Part shown: in pieces, positions 51,685-60,753 of the stretch | How the letters are laid out: every line of letters starts with the position of its first letter | Position numbering within the stretch: position 1 is the stretch's first letter | Assembly: GCA_964490845.1 (NCBI GenBank) | Contig: CAZBED010000002.1 | Span: 124,001-188,000 of the forward strand | Origin: JADJSS01 sp964490845 | Lineage (GTDB): Bacteria > Bacteroidota > Bacteroidia > Chitinophagales > JADIYW01 | Length of the DNA: 64,000 nucleotides | Direction: 5' to 3' | The notes under the pieces: generated by a model | Told to the model about the DNA's origin: nothing | Databases searched by the model: none | The model's input: the letters and a program-made list of their open reading frames with translations, nothing else | Program-made: the position numbers and the translations under genes

Positions 51685-53070
51685 TTATTTCATCACCTGT
51701 TTCACCAATCCCAGCTTTCCGACATAAGGCGGATAACGTAGCGGCACATCCGGCCACGTTACTTTATTGGTTACCGCCTTGAAATGAGTAAAGGTATCAA
51801 AGCTGAATTTACCATGATATGCACCTACGCCGCTGTTGCCTACGCCGCCGAATGGCAACTCGGGATTCACAAAGTGAGAGATGGTGTCATTCACACAGCC
51901 TCCGCCAAACTGAATTGTATTCAGGCATTTTTGCTGGTTTGCATAATTGTTGGAAAAGATATAGAACGCCAGCGGTTTCTCAAATTGTTTGACAACAGAG
52001 ATGGCTTCCTCAATGGAATGGATGGTCAGTACCGGCAGGATAGGCCCGAAAATCTCGTCGTTCATCAGCGGATGTTCAAGGCTGTCAATTTCTATCAGGG
52101 TAGGCGCGATATACCGTGTTTCAGCATCTGTTACCCCACCCACGATGACTTCGCCGTCTTTAATCATGGAAGACAGCCGCTGGAAATGCCGGTCGTTAAT
52201 GATACGCGGATAATCAGCGCTGTCCTGAGGATTGCTGCCGTAAAATGTTGTCACACTTTTTGCAAATGCTTTGTAGAATTTATCTTTTACCTCTTCGTGG
52301 AGCAACAGGTAATCCGGTGCCACACAGGTTTGTCCGCCGTTCAAAAATTTGCCCCAGGCAATGCGTCTGGCCGCCACTTCAATATCGACCTGTTTGTCAA
52401 CGATGCATGGACTCTTTCCTCCCAGCTCCAGCGTGGCAGGGGTTAAATATTCAGCTGCAGCCCGTGCGATGGTTTTGCCGATTTCAACGCCGCCGGTGAA
52501 GAAAATATAATCATACCGATGCGACAACATTTCCTGGTTATCGGAATGTTCGTCCAGTACGGCTATGTAATTTTCATTGAAGGTGTCTTCGATGATTTTT
52601 TTGATGATATGATAGGTATTGATGGCAGCGCGAGGCGGCTTGATAACACAAGTATTGCCAGCCGCAATGGCGCCCACCACAGGAGCCAGTGTAAGCTGGA
52701 ACGGATAATTCCATGCACCAATGACAAGAGTCACTCCGTATGGTTCAGGATAGATATAATTGCGTGAAGGAAAATTGGCAATCGTATCTTTTACCAACTG
52801 GGGTGTAGCCCATTTTTTAATGTGTTTGAGCATGAGGGTAATTTCTTCATACACGATGCCGATTTCGGTGGCGAACGTTTCAAACTGAGATTTCTTAAAG
52901 TCAGCATTCAGCGCCGCATAAATAGCTTCTTCCTGTTGCTGGATAGCCTTCCTGAATTTTTTCAATTGCTCAATACGGAACGCTATATCACGTGTCACAT
53001 TGCTTTCAAAGAAGTCCCGCTGTTTTTGTATAACAGCAGATATATTGGAAGTTGTTTTTGTCGTTGCCAT
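51685..53070 (-). CDS. Class 3-type aldehyde dehydrogenase
   Basis: The 461-residue enzyme has VIGAWNYPFQLTLAPVVGAI (about 115-134), the general base Glu in LELGGKSPCIV (about 215) and the nucleophile Cys in NGGQTCVAPDYLL (about 248). It also has EIFGPILPVL (about 340). The short length and sequence type match ALDH3-family fatty/aromatic aldehyde dehydrogenases. It oxidises an aldehyde to an acid with NAD(P). The SDR gene lies 22 bases upstream on the same strand, so the pair could carry out alcohol to aldehyde to acid. They are divergent from the carotenoid genes, which makes a carotenoid or lipid aldehyde a candidate substrate. Confidence 0.92.
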   Translation of the reverse strand: MATTKTTSNISAVIQKQRDFFESNVTRDIAFRIEQLKKFRKAIQQQEEAIYAALNADFKKSQFETFATEIGIVYEEITLMLKHIKKWATPQLVKDTIANFPSRNYIYPEPYGVTLVIGAWNYPFQLTLAPVVGAIAAGNTCVIKPPRAAINTYHIIKKIIEDTFNENYIAVLDEHSDNQEMLSHRYDYIFFTGGVEIGKTIARAAAEYLTPATLELGGKSPCIVDKQVDIEVAARRIAWGKFLNGGQTCVAPDYLLLHEEVKDKFYKAFAKSVTTFYGSNPQDSADYPRIINDRHFQRLSSMIKDGEVIVGGVTDAETRYIAPTLIEIDSLEHPLMNDEIFGPILPVLTIHSIEEAISVVKQFEKPLAFYIFSNNYANQQKCLNTIQFGGGCVNDTISHFVNPELPFGGVGNSGVGAYHGKFSFDTFTHFKAVTNKVTWPDVPLRYPPYVGKLGLVKQVMK

Positions 53071-53092
53071 AAAAATTTCTTTTATTGTTTTA

Positions 53093-53947
53093 TTATTTCA
53101 CCTTGCTTTTTTTCTCCGGTACACGCTCATGCTGCGGCCTTCCTTCAAAACTGCTCATGGAATCGTATACACCTAACCAGCCGGCTACCTTGTCGAATAC
53201 GCGGGTAGGGAAAACGCCTTTCAGGAACGGTACAATATTCACATTTTCCGGCATCATTAAAATATGCTCATTGCTTTTAACGGCTTTAATTGTTCTGTTA
53301 GTCACGTCTTCCGGTTGCAATAACGGAAATAATAAAGGTGCCTTCACGCCTTTGAACATACCGGTATCAATATAGCTGGGGCAAACTGTTGTAACGTGCA
53401 GATCTTTGCCTTCCATTTCCAGCTCCATGCGTAAACTCTCACTCCAGCCCAGTACCGCCCATTTGCTGGAAGCATATACCGAACCATTTGGCAGGGGAAT
53501 TAATCCGGATGCGGATGCGATATTGACGATGTGCCCTTTGCGCTGTTTAATCATATCCTGGATAAAAACACGTGTTACATTCATCACCCCGCTGACGTTG
53601 ATGTTCAGTGTTTTTTCAATATCTTTAGCAGAATGTTCCCAAAATGATTTCTTACCTGCTACAATACCGGCATTGTTGAACAGAATGTCAATATTGCCTA
53701 TCTCGAGCAGCACTTCCGTAGCCGATTTTTCTATATCGTCAGTGCTGGATACATCCACTACAAATGTGTGGACATTTTTATATCCTTTGGAGGAAAACTC
53801 CCTGGCCGTTTTGTGGAGGTTGTCTTCATTGATATCCCAGATGATGAGATTGGCAGCCCCTTCCTGCAGGCATTTTAAACCCATTAATTTCCCTATTCCG
53901 TTTGCGCCGCCCGTCACTAAAACGTTGGCTCCTCTGATTTGTGACAT
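53093..53947 (-). CDS. Short-chain dehydrogenase, SDR16C/retinol-dehydrogenase-like
   Basis: The 284-residue classical SDR has VLVTGGANGIGK (about 9-20), NNAGIV (about 91), Ser in NIASASG (about 143) and the YASSK catalytic pair (about 158-162). The C-terminal region, VCPSYIDTGMFKG and a late SMSSFEGR, resembles the SDR16C group (RDH10-like and 17beta-HSD11-like enzymes). These act on retinol and other lipophilic alcohols. It forms an operon with the aldehyde dehydrogenase and shares a 90-base divergent promoter region with the CrtD-like gene. Carotenoid alcohol oxidation is a hypothesis. Confidence 0.85.
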   Translation of the reverse strand: MSQIRGANVLVTGGANGIGKLMGLKCLQEGAANLIIWDINEDNLHKTAREFSSKGYKNVHTFVVDVSSTDDIEKSATEVLLEIGNIDILFNNAGIVAGKKSFWEHSAKDIEKTLNINVSGVMNVTRVFIQDMIKQRKGHIVNIASASGLIPLPNGSVYASSKWAVLGWSESLRMELEMEGKDLHVTTVCPSYIDTGMFKGVKAPLLFPLLQPEDVTNRTIKAVKSNEHILMMPENVNIVPFLKGVFPTRVFDKVAGWLGVYDSMSSFEGRPQHERVPEKKSKVK

Positions 53948-54037
53948 AATAATTGTTTTAGAACCTTAAAATTAAAAGAAATCCCTCATTTATCTTGGAA
54001 TTAAACTATTTAATTTATCTATTGTTTAGCATTAATA

Positions 54038-55540
54038 ATGAGAGTCGGTATTATTGGTTCCGGAATAGCCGGATTGGCTGCTGCTATAAGAATGGCAGTT
54101 CGCGGGTATGAAGTTCATGTCTTTGAAGCCAACAGCTATCCGGGCGGAAAGCTTTGTGAGATTCAGGTCGGCGATTATCGCTTTGATGCCGGCCCGAGTC
54201 TCTTTACCATGCCGGAATATTTTGAGGATTTATTTGCCTTGGCGGGGAAGAAGTTCTCTGATTATTGTCCATACAAGAAGTTAGATACCATCACCCATTA
54301 TTTCTATCTGGACGGCACCCGTTTTAAAACGTATGCCGACAGGAATCAATCGGCGGTGCAAATGCAGGAAAACCTCGGTGTGCCGAAAAAAAAGGTCTTG
54401 GAGCATCTAGACAGAAGCAAAAAAATTTTCGAGTTAACAGCAGACACGTTCCTGCATCGCTCCATACATACGCTCCAGAATATATCAGCCCTTGAGTTAT
54501 TAAAATTGGGAGCGCAGGTTGGTACACTGGATTTGTTTAACACGATGCACGAAACGAATGAGAAAAAACTGAGGAACGAAAAAGCCGTGCAGTATTTTGA
54601 CCGCTTTGCCACATACAATGGTTCCAATCCGTACGAAGCGCCGGGCACTTTGAATATCATCCCGCACCTGGAGCATCATCTGGGTGCGTATTTTCCGGAA
54701 AAAGGCATGGTGTCGATTTCACGCTCCTGTTATGAACTGGCTAAAGAATTGGGTGTGTATTTCCATTTTAATACGATTGTAAAAGAAATCACGGTGGAAA
54801 AAGGTAAAGCCACCGGGGTGCGCTACAATTCTGTGGAGCGCAAAGACAACCAACATATCGATACCTCGGAGGTGCAATTCATGCCGCTGGATGCGGCCAT
54901 CAGCAATATGGATGTGGCCTACACCTACCGCAAATTAATGCCCGGACAAAAACATCCGGAAAAAACCCTGAACCAGCCGAGGGCTTTGTCAGCGATGGTG
55001 TTTTACCTGGGTGTCAAAAAAGAATTTCCGGAACTGGGATTGCACAACATCTTTTTCAGCAAAAAATACAAAGACGAGTTTGATGCGTTTTTCGGGCGGC
55101 AAACCATGGCCGATGATCTGACCATTTACGTCAATATTTCTTCAAAATATGTGAAATCGGATGCCCCTGCGGGGTGCGAGAACTGGTTTGTGATGGTGAA
55201 TACGCCGCCGCATACCGGTCAGGATTGGGATGCCCTGATTGCCAGAACCCGTAAGAACGTCATTCAGAAATTAAGTGCTGTCCTTGGTGCAGATGTTGAG
55301 TCATTGATTGAAGCAGAAGACATTCTCGAACCACGCATTATTGAGACCAGAAATCTCTCCTGGCAAGGTTCGTTGTACGGCAACAGCTCGAACAATAAAT
55401 TTTCTGCCTTTTTACGCCATGCTAATTTTAGCAGTTCCATCAAAGGTGTGTATTTTTGCGGTGGCAGCGTGCATCCCGGCGGCGGTATTCCGTTGAGTGT
55501 GCTTTCCGCCAAAATTGTAGACGACCTGATGCATGGCTAA
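54038..55540 (+). CDS. CrtI-family carotenoid desaturase, CrtD-like
   Basis: The 500-residue flavoprotein has the dinucleotide motif VGIIGSGIAGLAAAIRMAVRG (about 3-22), the early substrate region YRFDAGPSLFTMPEYF (about 47-62) and the C-terminal FAD motif FCGGSVHPGGGIPLSVLSAK (about 474-493). It belongs to the CrtI/CrtN/CrtD family. The immediate partner CruF (overlap of 8 bases) hydrates the psi end of gamma-carotene-type carotenoids in Bacteroidota and cyanobacteria. That makes a 1-hydroxy-carotenoid 3,4-desaturase (CrtD) role most likely. A phytoene desaturase role is the alternative. No crtB, crtE or crtY is in the window. Confidence 0.85.
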   Translation: MRVGIIGSGIAGLAAAIRMAVRGYEVHVFEANSYPGGKLCEIQVGDYRFDAGPSLFTMPEYFEDLFALAGKKFSDYCPYKKLDTITHYFYLDGTRFKTYADRNQSAVQMQENLGVPKKKVLEHLDRSKKIFELTADTFLHRSIHTLQNISALELLKLGAQVGTLDLFNTMHETNEKKLRNEKAVQYFDRFATYNGSNPYEAPGTLNIIPHLEHHLGAYFPEKGMVSISRSCYELAKELGVYFHFNTIVKEITVEKGKATGVRYNSVERKDNQHIDTSEVQFMPLDAAISNMDVAYTYRKLMPGQKHPEKTLNQPRALSAMVFYLGVKKEFPELGLHNIFFSKKYKDEFDAFFGRQTMADDLTIYVNISSKYVKSDAPAGCENWFVMVNTPPHTGQDWDALIARTRKNVIQKLSAVLGADVESLIEAEDILEPRIIETRNLSWQGSLYGNSSNNKFSAFLRHANFSSSIKGVYFCGGSVHPGGGIPLSVLSAKIVDDLMHG

Positions 55541-56168
55541 CAAGCGTTTTTATATCATTGCCTTCAACCTGATTATCATCTACATAGTCGGCGTCTGCGG
55601 GATCGCTTTCACCGATATGGAACACCGTGCCTTGTTTTTAAAACTAACCCCGCTGAATTTATTCATCACCACAGCCGCCGCTTTGTGGCTGCATCCCGCC
55701 TGGAACGGGAAAGGAATCCTTTCTTCCTGCATGATTTTTTTAGCGGGCTTTTTCATAGAAGTGTTAGGAGTAAAAACAGGAAACATATTTGGGGTATACT
55801 GGTACGGCAGTACCCTCGGCTGGAAAGTGATGGAAGTACCCGTGATGATTGGCGTCAACTGGTTCTTGCTGGTTTACCTGATCACCGTTTCCCTTCAAAA
55901 AATCAAGAGTTTGCCGCTTTTTTCCGCTGTGGCTGCCGGTGTGATGACCTTGCTGGATTATTTTATCGAACCGGTGGCGATCCGACTGGATTTCTGGCAT
56001 TGGCAGAATGAGTTTATTCCGGCACAAAACTTCTTCGCCTGGTATGTAATCTCTTTTTTCCTTTTCTTCTTTTACAGAAGGGTTAACAAGCCGGTACACA
56101 ACCCCCTGGCTCCCTTTGTATTGGCCATTCAATTTTTGTTTTTCGCTGTCCTCAATTTATTGCTGTAA
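55533..56168 (+). CDS. CruF-like carotenoid 1',2'-hydratase (DUF422 membrane protein)
   Basis: The 211-residue polytopic protein has about seven helices and the family segment FIEVLGVKTGNIFGVYWYGS (about 72-91) followed by LGWKVMEVPVMIGVNWFLLV. Another conserved stretch is LLDYFIEPVAIRLDFWHW (about 142-159). CruF adds water to the acyclic end of monocyclic carotenoids on the way to myxol, saproxanthin and relatives. The start lies inside the desaturase stop (ATGGCTAA), so the two are coupled. It is shorter than cyanobacterial CruF, as usual in Bacteroidota. Confidence 0.87.
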   Translation: MANKRFYIIAFNLIIIYIVGVCGIAFTDMEHRALFLKLTPLNLFITTAAALWLHPAWNGKGILSSCMIFLAGFFIEVLGVKTGNIFGVYWYGSTLGWKVMEVPVMIGVNWFLLVYLITVSLQKIKSLPLFSAVAAGVMTLLDYFIEPVAIRLDFWHWQNEFIPAQNFFAWYVISFFLFFFYRRVNKPVHNPLAPFVLAIQFLFFAVLNLLL

Positions 56169-56213
56169 GTTTAAACAAACAGGGTCCTGTTTTGTTAAAA
56201 CGTACAATTGCAT

Positions 56214-57197
56214 ATGTACATCAAGAATCAATGGTACCTGGCTTGTCTGCTGGAAGAGTTAAACGAGCACAATCCGCTTAAGAAAAAGATGTGCGGGGAG
56301 GAAATCGTGATCTATAAAACAGCCTCCGGTAAGATTGGTGTTATCGAAGACCGGTGCTGCCATCGCAATGTCAATCTTTCCCTGGGCTATGTGCAGGGTG
56401 AGCATCTTAAATGCGGTTATCACGGATGGGAGTACAATTGCGAAGGCAAGTGCGTGCTGATCCCGTCTCTGTCAGGAGATGAGCGCATTCCGGCATCTGC
56501 CAGGGTGAAGAAATATACGGTGGAGGTGAAACACAAATCTATCTGGGTATGGATCGGCGAGGATGAATTGATAGACATGTCGTTGATTCCTCCGATGCCG
56601 GAGATGGACGAATATTCGATGGTATACAATTATCACAGCATTAATGCCGACCTGCAGTTGGTGGCGGAAAGCCTTTTTGACGCCTACCACATCAGCCACG
56701 TCCACCGCAATTCCATCAAAGGGATGATGGGCGCTCTCCACACCGAACGCATCGACTTTAACCTGCAGATGACAGATCACTCGATAGTGGGCAACTATTA
56801 TCGTGATAATGACCGCAGCTTCTTTGAGAAATATTATTTCGGATTCAATAAAAAAGTGGAAACGCATTTTGGTTTCTGGTTCCCTAATGTTTCCAAACTG
56901 GACATACGATTTAAGAACCGACACATGGTCATTTACGAGCATTTCTACCAGATTGATGAGGAGCAAGTGATGATGTGCCAGATAACCTTGTGGAGGAATA
57001 TTATGGGATTCCTGCCATTGCCTTTTGCGAAAAAATTCATGCTCAATAAATCCGTTAAAATCGTACGGGAGGATATTGATTTCCTGGAAAACAATAAACG
57101 TATCAAAAAAGAATTCGGCAAGAGCGATTTACTGATCAAGTCTGATGAAGTAACGTTTGAGTTTATGAAATTATGGAAACGCAAAACAAATAGTTAG
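56214..57197 (+). CDS. Rieske-type non-haem iron oxygenase in the carotenoid cluster
   Basis: The ATG at 56214 gives 327 residues; a TTG 6 bases upstream is possible. The Rieske [2Fe-2S] ligands are in RCCHRN (Cys48, His50) and KCGYHGWEY (Cys67, His70). The mononuclear iron site follows as DAYHISHVH (about 178-186). The size fits the alpha-type oxygenase family of CAO/VanA-like enzymes that hydroxylate or demethylate hydrophobic or aromatic substrates; reductase genes are not adjacent. Its position between CruF-like and CrtU-like genes suggests oxidation of a carotenoid ring or methyl group, as proposed for CruH in synechoxanthin formation. Substrate inferred. Confidence 0.83.
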   Translation: MYIKNQWYLACLLEELNEHNPLKKKMCGEEIVIYKTASGKIGVIEDRCCHRNVNLSLGYVQGEHLKCGYHGWEYNCEGKCVLIPSLSGDERIPASARVKKYTVEVKHKSIWVWIGEDELIDMSLIPPMPEMDEYSMVYNYHSINADLQLVAESLFDAYHISHVHRNSIKGMMGALHTERIDFNLQMTDHSIVGNYYRDNDRSFFEKYYFGFNKKVETHFGFWFPNVSKLDIRFKNRHMVIYEHFYQIDEEQVMMCQITLWRNIMGFLPLPFAKKFMLNKSVKIVREDIDFLENNKRIKKEFGKSDLLIKSDEVTFEFMKLWKRKTNS

Positions 57198-57238
57198 CGT
57201 TTTTTGCGGAGAACGGAATAATCGCCTTGCTGGGCAGG

Positions 57239-57273
57239 TTACTTCGCTTCATTGCATGACGCTCGTAATGACG
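57239..57273. repeat. Dispersed-repeat-like sequence before and into the CrtU-like gene
   Basis: The segment runs from ACTTCGCTTCATTGCATGAC through GCTCGTAATGACGG. It resembles the widespread intergenic repeat seen in many bacterial genomes (forms of TTCGTTCCTCGCAATGACG). It contains the two most upstream ATGs of the following frame (57256, 57268). Copy number in the genome cannot be judged here. Confidence 0.45.
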
Positions 57274-57279
57274 GATAAG

Positions 57280-58791
57280 ATGAGAAACTGGTTACGAAAA
57301 AAGATAAAATCAAGACTTAAAGACTATAAAGTCCCTATCAATACAGTGGATACTGCGCTGCCAAGGCAACTTGCCGTAAAGAAGAAAGTAGCGATTGTGG
57401 GCGGCGGCATTGCCGGATTGAGCACAGCAGCCAATTTATCCGAACGCGGATTTGAGGTGACACTTTTTGAGAAAAATGAATACCTGGGCGGCAAACTTGG
57501 TTCCTGGACGTTTGAAAGCAAAGGGGAAATACTAAGGGCAGAGCATGGTTTTCATGCCTTCTTTCGTCAGTATTACAACCTGCGGAATTTCATGCGGAAG
57601 TTGAATATCTACCGCCACCTGACTCCAATCGATGATTACATCATTTTCTATCAAAACGGCAAACAGCAGGGATTTGCGGGCATTGACAACACACCGGGAC
57701 TAAATATTATTGACTTGCGCAAAAAAGGGGTGCTGAATTTCTGGACCTTCATCAATCCCATGTCGATATCGTTTTTAAAGTTGCTGCGCTATCATCCGCA
57801 AAAAACATTAGAACAGTATGACGGCGTTAGTTTTGAGCAGTTTGCCCAACAAACCAATATGCCGAAACACATGCGTCTGGTGTTTAACAGTTTTGCCCGT
57901 GCCTTTTTTGCAGAGCCGCATAAGATGAGTCTGGCAGAATTGATCAAAGGGTTTCATTTCTATTTTTTGAGCAACGATGACGGCCTGATCTACGATGTAC
58001 TGAATGATGATTTCGAACATACCTTTTTGCATCCCGTTGAACAATTTATACGACAGCACGGAGGGGTGATTCGCCGGAACACGCCGGTAGATAATCTGAT
58101 TTACCAAGACCAACAATTTACTGTGAACGGTGAGCAGTATGACTATTGCGTGTTGAGCCTCGATGCGAAACACGTAAAACCCTTGTTACAGCATTCGGAA
58201 GGATTGGAAGCCTATCCAACGTTAAAGCAGCAAATCAACGCATTGAATTGCACGGACCGTTATGCGGTGCTGCGCATCTGGACGGATCGTTTCGAAGCGA
58301 ATAAAAAATTACCGTTCTTTATCTTCACAGACCGGTTAAAATGTCTGGACAGTGTGACTTTTTATCATAAGATGGAAAAAGAATCGGTGGTATGGAGTGA
58401 AAAGAATAAGGGGGGAATCTTTGAGTTGCATTCGTATTCGTTGCCGGATGATGTAAAAGAGGACGGGCAGGTCAAACAGCAGCTGCTGGATGAATTTTAT
58501 CACTATTTTCCGGAGCTGAAAGGACTGGAGATAAAGCATGATTATTTCCAGCACAGAGATGATTTTCCGGCGTTTCATTTGAATCAGCATAAACAACGGC
58601 CAACCGTAAGCACCGAGGTGCCGAATTTATTTCTGGCGGGCGACTGGGTGAAATTACCGGTTCCGTCGATGCTCATGGAAGCAGCGTATACAAGCGGCTC
58701 CATGGCAGCCAACTATATCTTCCAGCAAGAAGGGTTGCAGGAAAACTTACTGGAGAGTGTGCATAGTTATGGTTTGTTGGCTTCCCGGTAA
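57280..58791 (+). CDS. FAD-dependent carotenoid desaturase, CrtU/CruE-like
   Basis: Start choice: ATGs at 57256 and 57268 lie within a dispersed repeat, so 57280 is preferred (503 residues). The FAD motif is VAIVGGGIAGLSTAANLSER (about 39-58). The next conserved block, AEHGFHAFFRQYYNLRNFMR (about 87-106), is typical of CrtU/CruE beta-carotene desaturase/methyltransferases (isorenieratene or renierapurpurin synthases) and related plant-type desaturases. A C-terminal LAGDWVKLPVPSMLMEAAYT closes the FAD fold. CrtU-type enzymes convert beta rings to aromatic phi or chi rings. It lies behind the Rieske oxygenase. Another plant-type desaturase (CrtP/CrtQ-like) role is the alternative. Confidence 0.72.
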   Translation: MRNWLRKKIKSRLKDYKVPINTVDTALPRQLAVKKKVAIVGGGIAGLSTAANLSERGFEVTLFEKNEYLGGKLGSWTFESKGEILRAEHGFHAFFRQYYNLRNFMRKLNIYRHLTPIDDYIIFYQNGKQQGFAGIDNTPGLNIIDLRKKGVLNFWTFINPMSISFLKLLRYHPQKTLEQYDGVSFEQFAQQTNMPKHMRLVFNSFARAFFAEPHKMSLAELIKGFHFYFLSNDDGLIYDVLNDDFEHTFLHPVEQFIRQHGGVIRRNTPVDNLIYQDQQFTVNGEQYDYCVLSLDAKHVKPLLQHSEGLEAYPTLKQQINALNCTDRYAVLRIWTDRFEANKKLPFFIFTDRLKCLDSVTFYHKMEKESVVWSEKNKGGIFELHSYSLPDDVKEDGQVKQQLLDEFYHYFPELKGLEIKHDYFQHRDDFPAFHLNQHKQRPTVSTEVPNLFLAGDWVKLPVPSMLMEAAYTSGSMAANYIFQQEGLQENLLESVHSYGLLASR

Positions 58792-59931
58792 TTATTCTTT
58801 ATCCCATGTTTCGATAAAGTGTATCATTACTTTCTTTGTCGCTTCCAGTGCTTCGGGATTGATACAGTCGACAGTGTCTAATCGCGTGTGATAACAGGGA
58901 TCCAGGTTGCCGGAGTCCATCCCGATGATGGTAGCTACCGGAAGGCCGTTCATGTGAAAGGCAGAACCATCCGAAGCTCCTACGCCGACCGGCAGTTTCT
59001 TGTATTTGACACCCATAGCTTCGAACGACCGCTGTATACGCTTGATAAATGCCTTCTTGTAAAAGACGAGCGTATTGAGTTCAGCGGTAACGATCGTGAG
59101 ATGTTCCAGATCTTTGATGGTATCGATATTCAGTAAGAACGCATTTTCTTTCAGCAGTTGTTCCTTGTGTTGTTGTGCATAAGCCCAAGCACCCCGCAAT
59201 CCTGCCTCTTCGGCGCCAAAGCTAATCACGCGTACGCGCGTGTGCTGGAGACGGTTGGCGGAAAATACTTTGGCGGCCTCTACGGCCATAGCAACGCCTG
59301 TCAGGTTATCGCTGGCACCGTCCACCACCTTGTTGCCATGCATATTGAAGAATACAACCAGCATAGGAGTGAGCAATACAAATAGCAGCCAGATGTGATA
59401 GAACCACCAGACATGTATAAATAAGTGGAGCAATGCATAGATACCCAGGAAGGAAATAACAAATCCTGATAATACGGTCAGTGCTGCGCCCTTTTGTTTA
59501 AGTTTGTACCACCACTTAAATTCTTTTACGCTGTCGATATGACCGGCCACGATGATTGTGCGTTTCGCCTCCTGCAAAGGTTCTATGTCGCCGATAACGT
59601 TCCAGGAAGGTTTATTGGGGAATAGTTTATCGACGATGAAATGGCGGTACATGACGAAGTGGAGCAGAAACAGCACGGTATTCATGATGCCCAGTATGGC
59701 GGCTACTGGAATATTGATCCTGAGGAGTACAAGAACAGCCACATAGGCCAGCGAGAAAATCTTCAGAGACTGAAAATGTGATTCCAGCGCAGAATGAAAC
59801 TCTTCTACTGCGACCTTATCACAGTATTCATTCAGTATGCCTGCCGTGAAGTATTGCGCATTCTTTTCCTGTTCACTGCCAAAGTAGCGTCCGCCGAAGC
59901 GGGTGACGATGTCCTGAATATAGTTTAGCAT
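58792..59931 (-). CDS. M28-family metallopeptidase with membrane segments
   Basis: The 379-residue protein carries the M28 di-zinc ligands: VAGHIDSVKE (His and Asp, about 121-130), GASDNLTGVA (Asp, about 203), GAEEAGLRG (Glu pair, about 233), NIDTIK (Asp) and the last His in CYHTRLD (about 351). Hydrophobic helices near 53-95 and 150-192 interrupt the fold, so it is membrane-bound. It should be an aminopeptidase-like enzyme. The gene is convergent with, and directly abuts, the CrtU-like stop without any gap. There is no functional link to the carotenoid genes. Confidence 0.88.
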   Translation of the reverse strand: MLNYIQDIVTRFGGRYFGSEQEKNAQYFTAGILNEYCDKVAVEEFHSALESHFQSLKIFSLAYVAVLVLLRINIPVAAILGIMNTVLFLLHFVMYRHFIVDKLFPNKPSWNVIGDIEPLQEAKRTIIVAGHIDSVKEFKWWYKLKQKGAALTVLSGFVISFLGIYALLHLFIHVWWFYHIWLLFVLLTPMLVVFFNMHGNKVVDGASDNLTGVAMAVEAAKVFSANRLQHTRVRVISFGAEEAGLRGAWAYAQQHKEQLLKENAFLLNIDTIKDLEHLTIVTAELNTLVFYKKAFIKRIQRSFEAMGVKYKKLPVGVGASDGSAFHMNGLPVATIIGMDSGNLDPCYHTRLDTVDCINPEALEATKKVMIHFIETWDKE

Positions 59932-60068
59932 ACCTGAATATAGTAAAAATGTTGGTAGCTAAAAAATCTTATGCGATGTTAAAGTGCCGGGAGTGACTGT
60001 GAGATTTGAAAAATAAGCTGTAATATAGTATTGGCTTATAGCCATATCGTTCATTAAAAGTTCACTGT

Positions 60069-60752
60069 ATGATGAAATCGTATGTTTCAGATACTGCGGC
60101 AACATGGAAATCACTATGGGCATCCCAGCTCTTTCGAAGGCAGTTTGCGGCTACAGTGCTGGTGTTTGCACTGGTGATCTATTATTCATCCCTGTACCTG
60201 AGCATCATGGAGGTGCGAAAGGGCACTCAATTGCTCGATCCATTCCTGAACCGCATGCCGCCGCATGAACATTCCCTTCCTATTTTTTGTATCGTACATT
60301 CCTCTTTACTCATTTCTCTGATATTAATTCTGCTGCATCCAAAGGCATTACTCAAAGCCCTGCAGGGTGTTTCGTTATTACTGATATTGCGCACCATCAC
60401 CGTTTATGCCGTTCCGTTAGAGCCGCCATCCGGAATGATTTATCTGCAGGACCCGATTACCGGCTTTTTTCTGAATAATGTGAATGTGGTGACAAAAGAT
60501 TTATTTTTTTCCGGGCATGTTTCCGTTATGTGCCTGTTGATATACTTTTCTCCGAATCGACACTGGAGGATTTATCTGACCTTTGCGACTCCGGTATTGG
60601 CATTGCTCATTATGTGGCAACATGTGCACTATTCGGTTGATGTCATGGCGGCGCCTTTCTTCGCTCTTTTTTGCGGTAAGGTAATTGATAAACTGAATGA
60701 ACGCTGGGCGTTTGGAGTGGACAATATTGAATTAAGCAGGGTTAAGAATTAA
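60069..60752 (+). CDS. Sphingomyelin-synthase-like PAP2_C phosphotransferase
   Basis: The 227-residue protein has about six membrane helices. The two catalytic motifs of the sphingomyelin/IPC synthase family are present: KDLFFSGHVS (about 140-149) with the first His, and HVHYSVDVMAAP (about 182-193) with His and Asp in the HYSxD form. Related eukaryotic enzymes swap head groups on ceramide. Many Bacteroidota make sphingolipids, so a role in inositol- or ethanolamine-phospho-sphingolipid formation is plausible. A plain lipid phosphatase is the alternative. The gene stands alone; it ends 1 base before the next convergent stop. Confidence 0.75.
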   Translation: MMKSYVSDTAATWKSLWASQLFRRQFAATVLVFALVIYYSSLYLSIMEVRKGTQLLDPFLNRMPPHEHSLPIFCIVHSSLLISLILILLHPKALLKALQGVSLLLILRTITVYAVPLEPPSGMIYLQDPITGFFLNNVNVVTKDLFFSGHVSVMCLLIYFSPNRHWRIYLTFATPVLALLIMWQHVHYSVDVMAAPFFALFCGKVIDKLNERWAFGVDNIELSRVKN

Positions 60753-60753
60753 T

